Below are positions 47,299 through 58,368 of a DNA stretch of 64,000 nucleotides, piece by piece (the first letter of the stretch is position 1; the number at the start of each line of letters is the position of its first letter). The translations under genes were made by a program, and so were the position numbers. The notes under the pieces were generated by a model that was not told the DNA's origin, made no database searches, and saw only the letters and a list, made by a program, of their open reading frames with translations. The stretch is from Liolophura sinensis. Its lineage: Eukaryota > Mollusca > Polyplacophora > Chitonida > Chitonidae. The DNA lies in contig NC_088306.1 in NCBI RefSeq assembly GCF_032854445.1, positions 23,533,764 through 23,597,763 of the forward strand, given 5' to 3'.

Positions 47299-47330
47299 TG
47301 GGTTGGGGTGAGGGTTTGCGGGGGGGGGGG
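47299..47330 (+). other. G-quadruplex-type motif
   Basis: GGTGGGTTGGGGTGAGGGTT is followed by a 10-G run, giving four G tracts with loops of two to five bases. Confidence 0.6.
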
Positions 47331-48954
47331 AATGTTGTTGCGGTGAAAGAAGAACGGTATTTTGCTGATTCAGCACACAGCCTCTGCGAAAGGAAACTAT
47401 AAAGCTCCCTTAAAACGTACGCCAGTGAATTGGGTTGATACAAGTGCCTAGCCATTCAATGAAAACATATTAAGCAGTTTAAACGTCTGGTATTATAGTG
47501 TACAAGATATACAAAAGTATGAATATTAAAAAAGTATAACAATACGCTCATTTCACGGGTTTCATAGAATGTGTCTGGTAGAAGGTTGGAAGCATTGCAA
47601 AACGCTAGAGATACTGTACGGAGATTTTGGCCAAAAAAAAGAATCGATCTGCGCAAAGCCAATCGAATTTTTGGTGTTATTTAAGAATAGCCCCATAGTA
47701 ACCGTTCAGAAATACTAGACCGTCTGAGCACGTGTCACCGCTCAAAATAAGCAATAAAGTGGGTGGCATTATAACTTTTTCGATCTCAAGAACCAGTTTA
47801 ACACAATACTTACTGAAAGGGAATAATTTGCTAATAATGATTTGCTAAAAATCGGGGATATAGCCGCTGTAAGGTCACCCTGTATTCAGAGATAGTTTAA
47901 CTCCGATTCATAATTTGATCTGTGATGCGAGCACGTAACCTGTACACTTCGAGATTTCTCGCGAATTCTAGTCAATTAACATTTTGCGAAACATTGTTAA
48001 GAAGAACTGATATAGAAGGAGATCTTTTTCTAGAAATTCCAGAATGAATGAAGTGTTTACCTAGCTTATTGATTTTTCATGGGTAAATAGAAATTCCAGA
48101 ATGTCAATGTATTAGTATATATATATATATATATATGTGTTTTTCTAGCTTAATTATTGATTTTTCATGGGTAAATAAAATCCACCTTTCTTGTGCTTAC
48201 GTGCAAGAACACAGAACAGCTGATAAGTAATCATTCTACTTCCTGCCTGTTTCAGTTATGTCGTTGTAACATTGTACCTGCTTTCTACAAGAAAGACCAC
48301 TTAAACCTTTCGCTTTTTGAATTATAATGGATCGAAGGCTACAGTCCTCTGCCTGAGGAATATACGCGTACTTTGCACCCAGACCCTCGAGAAGTTTATC
48401 CACATGTGTGTTATATCGAAACTGAAATACTAGTATCTCATACAAAAATGAAAAGTAATATTTGCTTAGGTTATGTACGATCGTACGACTCGAGACTGAG
48501 GTGAAGGGAGCAAGGACGAGCATGCGCCCTACATTGTTGCCGCTATGTAGTGTAACTTATATAGCTTACTGTACTAACTCAAGTTAACTACCGGTACTTC
48601 AAGTTTGGGTCACGCTTGAAATATGACATTTCAGTCACTTTTGCATGCCAGTGCAGTTGTACTGTAGACCTCTTGAAATCTGCGTTTTAAGATCCGCGAT
48701 AAGATGTTTATGTAAAGTATATGCCACGCGGCCTTAAATTTTTATGTGTTTAGCCCGCACTTTTTATGTGGTTTGCTCCATACGTAAAATAGACCTCTTT
48801 CGAACAGGTGAAAAACTCTTTGAGTATTGTGTTGTGTAGCAGTCATCACTGTATATGTATATGGAGGTATTATACCATTTTTTTTCTGGTGTAAAGCATT
48901 GGGATAATTGCGAGGATGGTTGTACTTCAAAAATGTACTGGGGGACTTGATTAT
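47331..48954. other. No gene supported
   Basis: A short (AT)n lies at 48117-48136. Around it, AGAAATTCCAGAATG and GATTTTTCATGGGTAAATA each occur twice within ~120 bases, a small local duplication (48030-48180). Confidence 0.4.
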
Positions 48955-49085
48955 AGTGGCCAGCATTATAGTGAGAGGAAACCGGGCAGTTCCTGGAGGT
49001 AATTCATGACAAACCTAAGGTTGCTGACAGATCTTCCCACGTATCGCCGTACAGGAAGCCAGTGCTGAGAGGCTGTTATTGCGCT
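48955..49085 (-). mobile_element. SINE family A fragment, minus strand, diverged
   Basis: GTGGCCAGCATTATAGTGAG, AGGAAACCGGGCAG and CAGATCTTCCCACGTA. Both the tail and the outer head are missing. Confidence 0.65.
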
Positions 49086-49409
49086 TCCGGGGCACTTGTG
49101 TCGGCATTGAGAAGTTGCTAGAGTGCAGGTCAAGTTACTGGCAGAAATACTATGAAATATATGTTAATACGACGAAATTATAGCATTTTTTTTTTTTTAG
49201 GTGAGGGTGGCGGGAAAAGCATCACACAGGCTGTAATTCGGCAGATTACAGTTGAAAACAGGTTTTCGTTGGCTCGTTGGCTCGGTGTAACGAACAACGT
49301 CTCTTACAGAACCGAACAAGTGAAGATCGTGACAATTCAGCTGGGACGCGTGTTCTAATCTTGCTCTCACTGGATTGGCCGCAGCTAAAAGCGATGATTT
49401 CATTTATTA

Positions 49410-49650
49410 TGGGGATTAACACCGTGATTATCAATTTATCAATTTAAAACCACCCACTTTTGGCAAGCTACTGACGTTGACTACATAAATGGCCTTGCGG
49501 GCGTTGTCCAGATCTTCTGGCTACCATAAGGCCAGAGAACAGTGGATGCGAGGGAATCTATTCCAGACAGCATAGGGTTGAACCCACGTCTCAAAAGTCT
49601 TGCATTTAGTCTTTGCTGAGCGTGAAGAGGTTTGTCATATAGATAGAAAG
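49410..49650 (-). mobile_element. Diverged SINE family B, minus strand
   Basis: ACCACCCACTTTTGGCAAGC followed by CTGACGTTGACTAC, and on the minus strand a head with ACGTGGGTTCAACCC near 49575. Confidence 0.45.
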
Positions 49651-49925
49651 ACGCATACGTTTTCTCCGGACTCCAGGCCAGTCGTTCTCTGCGACTTTAT
49701 GTCAAAAGGTTTGTAAGATACCTGCCGAAGGGCTGTGGTTTACCCCGGACGCTCGGGTGTCCACCGCTCATAAACCTGACCGCTGTTATATAAGTGACAA
49801 TTCTTGTGTACGGCCATCTTCTGCAGCCCAATGATACAGATACGATCCTCTACTCAACTAACGTACCAAGTATCTTGGCGCGAGAAGATAGGGGCACGGT
49901 GTTAAACACCAATCAACAAACAAAC
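49651..49925 (+). mobile_element. Diverged SINE family B, plus strand
   Basis: AAGATACCTGCCGAAGGGCT, ACGCTCGGGTGTCCACCG, ATAAACCTGACCGCTGTTAT and an interrupted tail reaching GTTAAACACCAATCAACAAA. A ~70-base segment seems to be inserted before the final tail. It lies back to back with the previous element. Confidence 0.5.
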
Positions 49926-50276
49926 CAATCCATTTTTAGTCTTTTTTACACCCATAAATTTCAACATACAGTTGAAATGTTCTCGATCGGGATGTCAAAC
50001 CCAAAGGCAAATGAATACATAAATAAACAAAGAAATGTGACGTCAACGATCATTTATTCTCATTATTTATTTATGTCCATGTCATCAGCATACTGGGTCT
50101 TAAAACAAAACATGCTATTGTGAATGACTGGTATATATACTTTACGTATGCACGCATACACATAGTTCACTTTAATCTATAGCCATGCGTGAAGGACACG
50201 ATCAAACTACAGGGTCATATCTCTTATGGGAGATACATGTACGTTATATATGTTTAATTGACGGTGAGGATTGAGG

Positions 50277-50862
50277 ATATATAACGATGCCACGAAGGTA
50301 AGTTTTCGCTATGATCGATCGTGTAATGTATAGCTACTAGCAAGTGAAAGGAAAATATATATTCCATTAGAGACACAGGATTGTGTACTGATAATATAAG
50401 TAATAATAGCGATTCAGCTTACATATACTTATATCAAAACCGGTTAAACGAAAATGGAACAAAAGACCAAATGTACATATCCAGGGATAATATATATATA
50501 TATATATATTTTGAATTATCCCTGGATATGTACATTTGGTCTTTTGTTCCATTTTCGTTATATCAAAACCGGTTAAACGAAAATGGAACAAAAGACCAAA
50601 TGTACATATCCAGGGATAATATATATATATATATATATATATTTTGAATTATCCCTGGATATGTACATTTGGTCTTTTGTTCCATTTTCGTTTAACCGGT
50701 TTTGATATAAGTATATGTAAGCTGAATCGCTATTATTACTTATATTATCAGTACACAATCCTGTGTCTTTAATGGAATATGTATTTTCCTTTCACTTGCT
50801 AGTAGCTATACATTACACGATCGATCATAGCGAAAACTTACCTTCGTGGCATCGTTATATAT
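50277..50862. repeat. 586-bp nested palindrome (foldback-like)
   Basis: The left arm from ATATATAACGATGCCACGAA and the right arm ending GGCATCGTTATATAT are reverse complements along almost their whole length. Inside each arm is a second hairpin: CGAAAATGGAACAAAAGACC, AAATGTACATATCCAGGGAT, an (AT)n loop, then the complement. The structure is A-B-(AT)-B'-B-(AT)-B'-A'. The symmetry breaks only at the centre (~50558), where ~14 bases of the AACCGGTTTTGATA part are missing from the left inner hairpin, and at a few scattered bases. Open frames here come from the symmetry and are not genes. Confidence 0.93.
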
Positions 50863-50863
50863 G

Positions 50864-50995
<132 letters not shown>

Positions 50996-51108
50996 CTGAT
51001 ATGGAAATAGACCAAGTAAGGTTCGGCCAAAACGTATGCTGTGACGTAGGCGTAGTCTTTGGTGTCTTTCACATGGTAGTGTTGAGGCAGCACCATGTAC
51101 TCATAGGC

Positions 51109-51512
51109 TGGCAATGAAACCAACCTGCAGGACAATGACACCAACCTGTAGGACAATGACACCAACTGTAGGACAATGACACCAACCTGCAGGACAATGA
51201 CACCAACCTACATGGCAATGACACCAACCTGCATGACAATAACACCAACCTGCAGGACAATGACACCAATCTGCAGGACAATGACACCAACCTGCAGGAC
51301 AATGACACCAACCTACATGGCAATGACACCAACCTGCAGGACAATGACACCAACTTGCAAGACAATGACACCAGTCTGCAGGACTATGACACCAACCTGC
51401 AGGACAATGCCACCAATCTGAATGACAATGACACCAACCTGCATGACAGTGATACCAACCTGCAGGTCAATGACACCAACCTGCAGGGCAATGAGACCAA
51501 CCTGCAATGAAG
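51109..51512. repeat. 21-bp minisatellite, ~19 copies
   Basis: The unit is AATGACACCAACCTGCAGGA plus C, with scattered changes (CATGGC, TCTGCAG, ACTTGCAAG). The period is a multiple of three, so several frames on both strands stay open with seven-residue repeats (MTPTCRT on plus; CRLVSLS on minus). No flanking signals argue for expression. Confidence 0.95.
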
Positions 51513-52827
51513 AGTCACCTTCATAACATGAAGGAAATACTCGATCAACCTTCTGCATGCAACCGACCAAACAAACAATCAAAAACCAGAATCACAAATT
51601 AGCTGAAGTTAATTAATATAAGTTTTGTAAACGTGTTGTACTTAATCCTGGAAGGTTTTGAACAGACATCGCCATTTTCTTTTTGAGAAAAGTTTTCATG
51701 GGCGTTCAGGATGTTATGTTGTGCTTTCTTGGTAGTTGTGCCTATTCAGTTTTAGCTATGAAAACATCCATATCTACATGCTTGATAGTATGCATCTGAA
51801 ATTGAACTGACGTTTAAAATACCTTTACATCTGTTTTATACTCGCATTTGGAGAGATTCTCGGCTTTGAATTTTGAATTTTGATCTATTTTGTTTCTGAA
51901 ATCTCTACATTGTCTTCCTGACACTATTGGAAACTGGTGTATGCTTCTCTTATACTTGTAAGCATGTTCTGAGATTAATATTAATGGTTGACATGGAAAC
52001 GAATCTTGGGATGTGTTATCTTAGAATGGTTTTTGTATTATTACGATGGTAAGGTTAATTTAAGGCGTACGTCGTTATGTCATGACGAAATTTCGAGCAA
52101 TGTTATGCTATCATGCAATATCTCGTTCAAGAAACTTCAAGAGATTTGAAGGCCGTTTAAGAAAGTGTTTTTCCGTGAAAGATGGCTTCCTACATTCCAT
52201 TGAAAGTGAGTAATACGAAACTTAAGCTGCGCAAAAATGTAAAGTTGCAAGGCTTCATTAGAAAATCAAGTTTTAATTGTAGTTTTGATTTGTTGCTAAT
52301 TTTCTTCATATAACTCCTTTCACGATATTACAAAATCAGCTCTTATTTTGTTAAAATTTATTATATTCATTTATATTCATGGTTTTCTTTCAAAAAAAAA
52401 ACCCCATCGACATGGCCTGAGGAAATTGGTTACCCACCTGTATGCATATTTGCTGGTACAAGGCTTCGATATCAAAAACTCGAAAAACAGTGACAAACTG
52501 TAACAAATCACAAACAGAAACAGCTAGTAAGGTCATAAAAGTGTTAACAACGTGGAAACAAGAGCTGTAAACACGATTTTGAAACTTAAATCCCATGCAT
52601 GTATGAATTAATTGGTATGTGAGATAGACTCCTACAAGATATAAATAGTACAAGCTACAGACGACTCAAGTTACCGTATAACTGATATGTAGGCTTTCAT
52701 ACCAAGGCCGTCTACAAATAGAGTAAACGTGATTGTGTCTGAGAACCACATGTAGAGTAACAAAACCTTACAAACATTTGTGGATACGTCGTATCCATTT
52801 TTGTGCACAGCTGTCACACAGGAACCT

Positions 52828-52829
<2 letters not shown>
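51513..52829. other. No gene supported
   Basis: T/A-rich unique-looking sequence with no recognised repeat. Confidence 0.4.

Positions 52830-52874
<45 letters not shown>
52830..52874. repeat. (AT)n microsatellite
   Basis: About 22 AT units. Confidence 0.97.
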
Positions 52875-52876
<2 letters not shown>

Positions 52877-52899
52877 AGGCTGTCGGCATTTGAGTCATA

Positions 52900-53745
52900 A
52901 CAACCCGTGTACAAGGTTAAGCCCGTCACATGGCCAGGTCTCAAACGGTCGACCCCGTTTCAAGGATGTTAAAACTTTACGGTAATGTTTGCAAACATTA
53001 AATGCTATCATTTTGTATTGGGGTGTTCAGTGTAAAGAAAACACAGTGCACTAACATCTCACCCTCCTTCAGGCCTATGTTAGCTTTCTATAACGAAAAA
53101 ATCGAACAGTTCAACTATACAACATTGTCCAGTGAAGTGTTGTCATCGCACGTAACTGTACAATTGTAAGTTTGGGTCAGAATAACCATGTGGGATGACC
53201 TGGTCGTCAAATGGCAATATCTCAAAAGGTCAAAGCCTTTTCTAGCATGCCAAGGTGACACGGTAGAGTGTGCAGAGATAAAATGCTACAGGTCTAATTC
53301 TCTATGCATATATTTATATTGTAAAGAAGAAAGATACTTTCTCCCCTCCTATACTAGCTCGTTAGAACGAAATAATCAAGCAATCAAACATACAGGTAAA
53401 AAAGAGGACACAACATTGCATAGTATTACGTCATCGCACGTATATTGCTGTACGTCTGAGCCATTCTAACCGTGTAAAATCTCATGGACGCCCCATGGCT
53501 CTCAAAAGGTCGACTCCTTTTTAAGGATGCCAAAGTTTGACGAGAATGTTTTCAGTGATAGAATGCTGTCATTTTATATGGGAATAATTAGAGTAAAGAC
53601 GAAAGACAATGAGGATGAAGTCTGACGCTTTATCTCCTCTTATTATCTCGTTGTATAACAAAAGTAATCAAACAAAAGGCATACAGGGATCTATTAAAGA
53701 TCGCTTCTATGTCCAGCGAAGCGTTAGTTCCTTGCACGTATCTCT
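52900..53745. repeat. Three diverged direct copies of a ~290-bp repeat
   Basis: Copies start near 52920, 53190 and 53480 with a shared series: ATGGCxxxxCTCAAAxGGTC, AAGGATGxxAAA, AATGCTxTCATTTT, GTAAAGAxxAAAGA, and an end resembling CCAGCGAAGCGTTAGTTCCT followed by TGCACGTA. The end also occurs alone at 30463-30522, so the unit belongs to a dispersed family. Frames at 53188-53947 fall inside and carry no recognised domain. Confidence 0.65.
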
Positions 53746-54599
53746 CTATTTATTAAGCAGTATACGATATTTCCAGATAAGCTATTTATGTACAGAGACG
53801 CTGTACTCCTATTTTGTTCTCTTTTTTTTAGTTACTTGTAAAACAAACAGCATGCAGTTTGGCTATGAAACAGATATGCAAAATATTATTTCCAGATTGC
53901 ATAACTGCATGAATTTTATACAAGGATTAGCCTCAGAAAGTTTTTAAAATTTTCTCAAAATGCAGGCATGGTATTTTTAGTCTGGTGAAAGATGAGAAGG
54001 TGCTTTATTTGGATGAACGAAAGGTCACGATGACCAGATGCAGACGCCCTGAATGCTTAATTTACTGTAACCTTTCGGCCTTCAGAAATGATTGTGTTTA
54101 CAATCGGCTGTCAAACATGGCTTCCAATATGACATTTGCATTTATACATTTACTTACATAGACAAGCCTGCCTTATCAGTGTGTCGCTAGGCACAGTGCA
54201 TATACGTTATCCCCCACCAAATTGTATAAGTTGTCGCTTGCACAAGATTTCTTTCGGACATAAGACAAGCACATATGGAAACACCAGTGTTTATTAAGGA
54301 TATGCAAAAGATTTGTTGCCATGGTTATCTAGCTATCATGTCATGTCCTGCACAGCAATTAGAATTACGCAAAAGTCAAACGTCCTACCTCTTTGTGATC
54401 TTAGCTTTCTACCAAACCGCTCATCGTTCAAATACAAAACTTTAGCCAAAATTAACTAGGCCTACGTTATAAAAAACACTATGGTTCACAATCACGTGAT
54501 CACGTGTTAGTGGAGTTATCGATACAGTTTTCTCGAACCAGGTCTTAACCAGATTCGGCATCATATTCTTGAAATTGGCCCTTTTCTATAATTGAATTC
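53746..54599. other. No gene supported
   Basis: Unique-looking AT-rich sequence. A frame of 112 codons that starts inside the preceding repeat ends at 53947. Confidence 0.35.
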
Positions 54600-54800
54600 T
54601 GTAATTTGCGTGCCATTTGCGGCCCATGCGTAACTTCTGTGCCCTCTTTGATTACACAATTGGGCCATCCTTTTGGGTCACATAATTTGTGCGCCCCTTT
54701 GGGTCCCATAATTTGGCCGACCTTGTTAATTGGTGCTCTTTTGGGTCCTATGATTTAGCTGCCCTTATATATGTACAATAACATGGGTGTCCTTTTTGCT
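54600..54800. repeat. Degenerate tandem repeat
   Basis: TTTTGGGTCxCATAATTT-like words recur about five times at irregular 30-42-base spacing. Confidence 0.5.
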
Positions 54801-54910
54801 CAATAATTTCCCGACTTCGAGGAAACGCAGTGCCTCGCCGGCATAACTGTAACAGCATAAAGTGGTGGCTGACCGTGTCGCGTCAACATTGTGGGCGACT
54901 TGCCCATGAT

Positions 54911-55130
54911 TCATTTATTTATTTTCTTTGGCGTTTTACGCCACTCAAGAATATTTCACTTATACGACGGCGGCCAGCATTATGGTGAGAGAAGACCGGG
55001 CAGAGCCCAGGAGAGACCCACGACCATCCCGGTTGCTGATAGACCTTCCCACGTACGACCGCAGAGGAAGCCAGCATGAGCTGGACTCACAGCGACCGCA
55101 TTGGTGGGAGACTCTTGGGTCATTACTCGC
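54911..55130 (-). mobile_element. SINE family A, minus strand, 5'-truncated
   Basis: Tail ATTTATTTATTTTCTTTGGC, body TATACGACGGCGGCCAGC, head GCATGAGCTGGACTCACAGC ending at GGGTCATTACTCG. Several small deletions relative to 41104-41372. No clear target duplication. Confidence 0.88.
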
Positions 55131-55289
55131 AATATCGACAGCGATCGACGATTTTTCTTACTTGCAAGTGGTTTCTAAGGTAAACGACAAAAATATTTGT
55201 TAGAGGTTTCCGAATTTCTTTAATGCCTCATCTTCACTTTACTCAAAATTCTACTTGTCTGGATTACTCCTTTCATAATTATAAAACAA

Positions 55290-55535
55290 AAAAGACAAGG
55301 ATATATTCTTGAGTGCGGCGAAACCTATCAACATATAAATGGATGAACCAAAAGACATGACTCATATGGGCACAATGAGCCTCCTTGGTTTAGATGGTTA
55401 AAGGGCAGGCCGGTTGTGACTGTCACGCTCTTGACTAAAAACATCGCGAATTAGCTATTAGCAAACTTAACTACTGTAAAATATTTAAAAATTCTTGAGT
55501 ACGACGCTTAACATCAATCAATCCCAGAATGTACA
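55290..55535 (+). mobile_element. SINE remnants, plus strand
   Basis: A tail-like ATATTCTTGAGTGCGGCGAA at ~55300, a head-like ATGAGCCTCCTTGGTTTAGA at ~55376, and another tail, TTCTTGAGTACGACGCTTAA, at ~55492. These are probably the ends of two decayed copies. Confidence 0.45.
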
Positions 55536-55876
55536 TGTATATACATGCCCCTTGTATAGGGATCTACATTTTATAATCCACCCATCGCGCGCCTTTGTGA
55601 AGTCTTTTTTCTTTTGTTATACAGATATACATACGCGGGTACAACCGACCTCTTTACAGTTCACATCTTTAAGTTGTTGATACCACTGGTAATATTCACC
55701 AGCAGTTGCCACGCACACAGCCTTCCAATGATCTGAAACCGCCGAGAGCCTCCAGCAGATGTTTCACTGACTGCATCTTACAGCAGTAACAGACGCCTGT
55801 GACAGATTCGTCTTTGTGGTGTTATATTGATTACACTGCATATGAATGTTATGCAATTAAACGCAGTCGTGGTCTA
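55536..55876. other. No gene seen
   Basis: Short unique stretch with no signal. Confidence 0.4.
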
Positions 55877-56035
55877 TAGAATTTATTTATTTATTTATTT
55901 GCTGTTTTGCTTAACGCTATGGTTAAGTACTTTTCACATGTATGCAATGGTTTTATTTGTGGAGAAAACGGGAGTGGAAAACGTAAACCACCGACCTTTG
56001 GCAAGTTATTGAAGAGTTTTCTCACATGTGACTAA
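55877..56035 (-). mobile_element. SINE family B, minus strand
   Basis: Tail ATTTATTTATTTATTTATTT, GGAGAAAACGGGAGTGGAAA, AACCACCGACCTTTGGCAAG and TTTTCTCACATGTGAC. The ACCGACCTTTGGCA block is shared with 5335-5625. Confidence 0.65.
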
Positions 56036-56120
56036 CATATGCACACCATATTGGTGGAAGACAGTATTACAGATTTGGCCTGACAATACGTGAAAAGCCA
56101 GTTCCGCATCTGGACACAGA
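56010..56120. repeat. ~110-bp segment duplicated at 56665-56775 (copy 1)
   Basis: GACTAACATATGCACACCAT, TGGTGGAAGACAGTATTACA and GACAATACGTGAAAAGCCAG recur 655 bases downstream in direct orientation with ~90% identity. Confidence 0.85.
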
Positions 56121-56664
56121 CCCCCATTACAACTTCCATTTTTGGGTAGGGACGAATGTAATTCTGTGTATTTTGGGGTGTAAAGTCTATTTTTGCTGCC
56201 AGCCTGCCGTTTTTGGTGCACATATGCATGCTTGGTATTAAAATGATGGAAATTGTCTAAGCTTTGGGCAGGTATGAGTTTTAATGATGAAAGTTTGAAA
56301 TTTTCGGCGAGAGGACACAAGGAGATAGGTGGTGATGAGGCTGCGAGTGACGTCCCCTTGGCGTTGCTAGGAACCCCTCACAGCTGCCGGCATAGAAAGG
56401 TCCAGATTTTGACGGTCAGCCTGTCAAGATTTTTATGGCTTCTTTCTCACAGGCTGGGACAGATATGCACCAAAGCTTATTGGCCACGGAATGTTTGGGA
56501 CTGAGCTACAGCGCTGAACGTTAACATTGTCGCTTATAGAAAACTAATGGAAGCCTGTGGCCATCTAGCTGACAATCAAGTGGTTTTCAAAGAACGCTAG
56601 CTTTATAAATGGCCACACAATGAGCGTCGTCGAATGTTTGTGGTTGGCAAGATCCCACAAGCAT

Positions 56665-56775
56665 GTTATTGATGAGTTCTCTGACACGTGACTAACATAT
56701 ATGCACACCATATTGGTGGAAGACAGTATTACAGATCTCGCGTGACAATACGTCAAAAGCCAATTTCGCATCCAG
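56665..56775. repeat. ~110-bp segment duplicated from 56010-56120 (copy 2)
   Basis: GACTAACATATATGCACACC, GGTGGAAGACAGTATTACAG and GACAATACGTCAAAAGCCAA. A further short block (AGCTGAC..., GTGGTTTTCAA.GAAC) is shared between 56565 and 56775, so the duplication history has more than one step. Confidence 0.85.
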
Positions 56776-56940
56776 CTGACAGTGGAGTGGTTTTCAACGA
56801 ACTTCGGTATTAAGATATGCCCCCAAAGACTTCAATAACTCTATCAAAAAGTTTTCCAGCAGTTTCGTTTTGTACATCAAAGTTGAGCTGGTGGTTCGTT
56901 TGTAATCAACTTAAAAAGCCATGAACTTCCCTGGTATGGT

Positions 56941-57112
56941 TGCTAGCGTGCACAATGACCCAGTTTGCCGTCGCCATGCTGACATCCTCTCCAGTCGTAC
57001 GTAGGAAGGTCTGCCGGACTCTGTCTGGTTTCCTTCCGCCATAAAGCTGGCCGGCGATGTATAAATGAAATATTCTTGATTACGGCGTAAAACACCAATT
57101 TCATAAATCTAA
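56941..57112 (+). mobile_element. SINE family A, plus strand, internally deleted
   Basis: GACATCCTCTCCAGTCGTAC, GGAAGGTCTGCCGGACTCTG, AAGCTGGCCGGCGATGTATA and tail CGGCGTAAAACACCAATTTC. The middle GGATGGTCGTGGGTTTC block is missing. Confidence 0.8.
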
Positions 57113-57200
57113 ATACGTGATATGTGATAAACTTAATAAACAAAGGATATTGAAAATTACTGTGTTTCATGTTATCTTATCACAGATTTAAACACATTCA

Positions 57201-57425
57201 GGACCCTCCGCGACCGAGGTGGTTAGCGTTCCAGCGCGGTGCAATGACCCTGCAGCCTCTCACCAATGCGGTCGCTGTGAGTTCAGACCCAGCTAGCCGT
57301 GCGTGAGAAGGTCTGCAGGCAACCTGCGGGATCTGTCCGGTTTCCTTCCACCACAATGCTGACCGCCGTCGTATATTAAGTGAAATATGTAATTAAGTGA
57401 AACACAGGTGAAATAAATAAATAAA
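57201..57425 (+). mobile_element. SINE family A, plus strand, diverged full length
   Basis: Head GGACCCTCCGCGACCGAGGT, B-box region GCGGTCGCTGTGAGTTCAG, GACCGCCGTCGTATATTAAG and a tail ending GAAATAAATAAATAAA, with the tail core rearranged. Confidence 0.8.
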
Positions 57426-58292
57426 AACATTCAACTTTTAACTTTTTAAAAATGACTGAATGCCAAAAGTCGAATAATATAAAGTGAAAAATCAGTGAAC
57501 ACTGAAAGAAGAGACTTACTGGAAATAAATGGTGATTGCGGCAATTACAATTTCTGGAAAGCACTCGCTCGAACAATTTTCTCCCTAAATATATGTCATC
57601 ATGTATTTCTGTTGAGATACGCACGTTATATTGTTGCATATTGGTATTTTAAACCAAGTAATTTATTGCACATTGTCCTGTTGCCGAGTAAGAAATCTGA
57701 GAAATAAAATTAAATACACGACCCGTGCACAAAACGAATGAATCGACTCAAAACCCAGTGGGATTCTTATATTTTTCGTACATGCAAGCCACTATCACTG
57801 TCGTTAGAAATGATCATGATTTTGGCTCAACGCCACACAGGCTACACTTTATTTTCATTTAATATTTTCAAAGTTTTGTTTTCAAGAGGGTTGGTCAGTA
57901 ATTGTTTAACCTTTTTAAATATTTTAACCGAAATGTGTAAAATTGTAGTCAAAGTAGTCTTTCATTGGAAAGGGTGTTATGTATTTCAGTCATGTCTCAT
58001 CCTCGCCAGCGCTATACGTTGTCTTACCCAATATCTGTACGCACTGGAGCCATCCGGATACTAAGAAACATGGTTGTCATAAGACAGAAATATACGTTTT
58101 GACGTTAAGCCTGGTGCTGCGATTCCAGCTAGCAGACAAGATTTTAAAAGGGATTCTCCTCACAATATCTAGTACGCAGCCTGCCTATGTAGGAAGTCTA
58201 GCTTGCACGATTGCAAGCAGGTGTTGATCCCGATATAGTTCTTTCTCAGAATAAAATATTTCTTGGCTCAGTTTACACCTGAGATTTCCAAG
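57426..58292. other. No gene supported
   Basis: Overlapping frames of 70-108 codons at 57495-58227 are AT-driven and show no motif. Confidence 0.4.
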
Positions 58293-58368
58293 ATGAATGA
58301 CGAGGCTAATTCAATATATATAACAGCTCCATCTCCTCCAGACGTTTCCCCTCTTACCACACGGCGAA
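58293..58368 (+). CDS. Speculative short first coding exon
   Basis: ATG in fair context (AAG before it) opens MNDEANSIYITAPSPPDVSP and then LTTRR, followed by a strong donor-like AA|GTAAGT (GT at 58369-58370). If unspliced the frame ends after 45 codons. The only support is the ATG plus donor and a slightly protein-like composition. I could not locate a downstream exon. Confidence 0.12.

Noticed and set aside
50367-50758. Three mutually similar ORFs inside the palindrome
   Set aside because: They are the same sequence read from the two arms and its symmetric copy; palindromy generates them.
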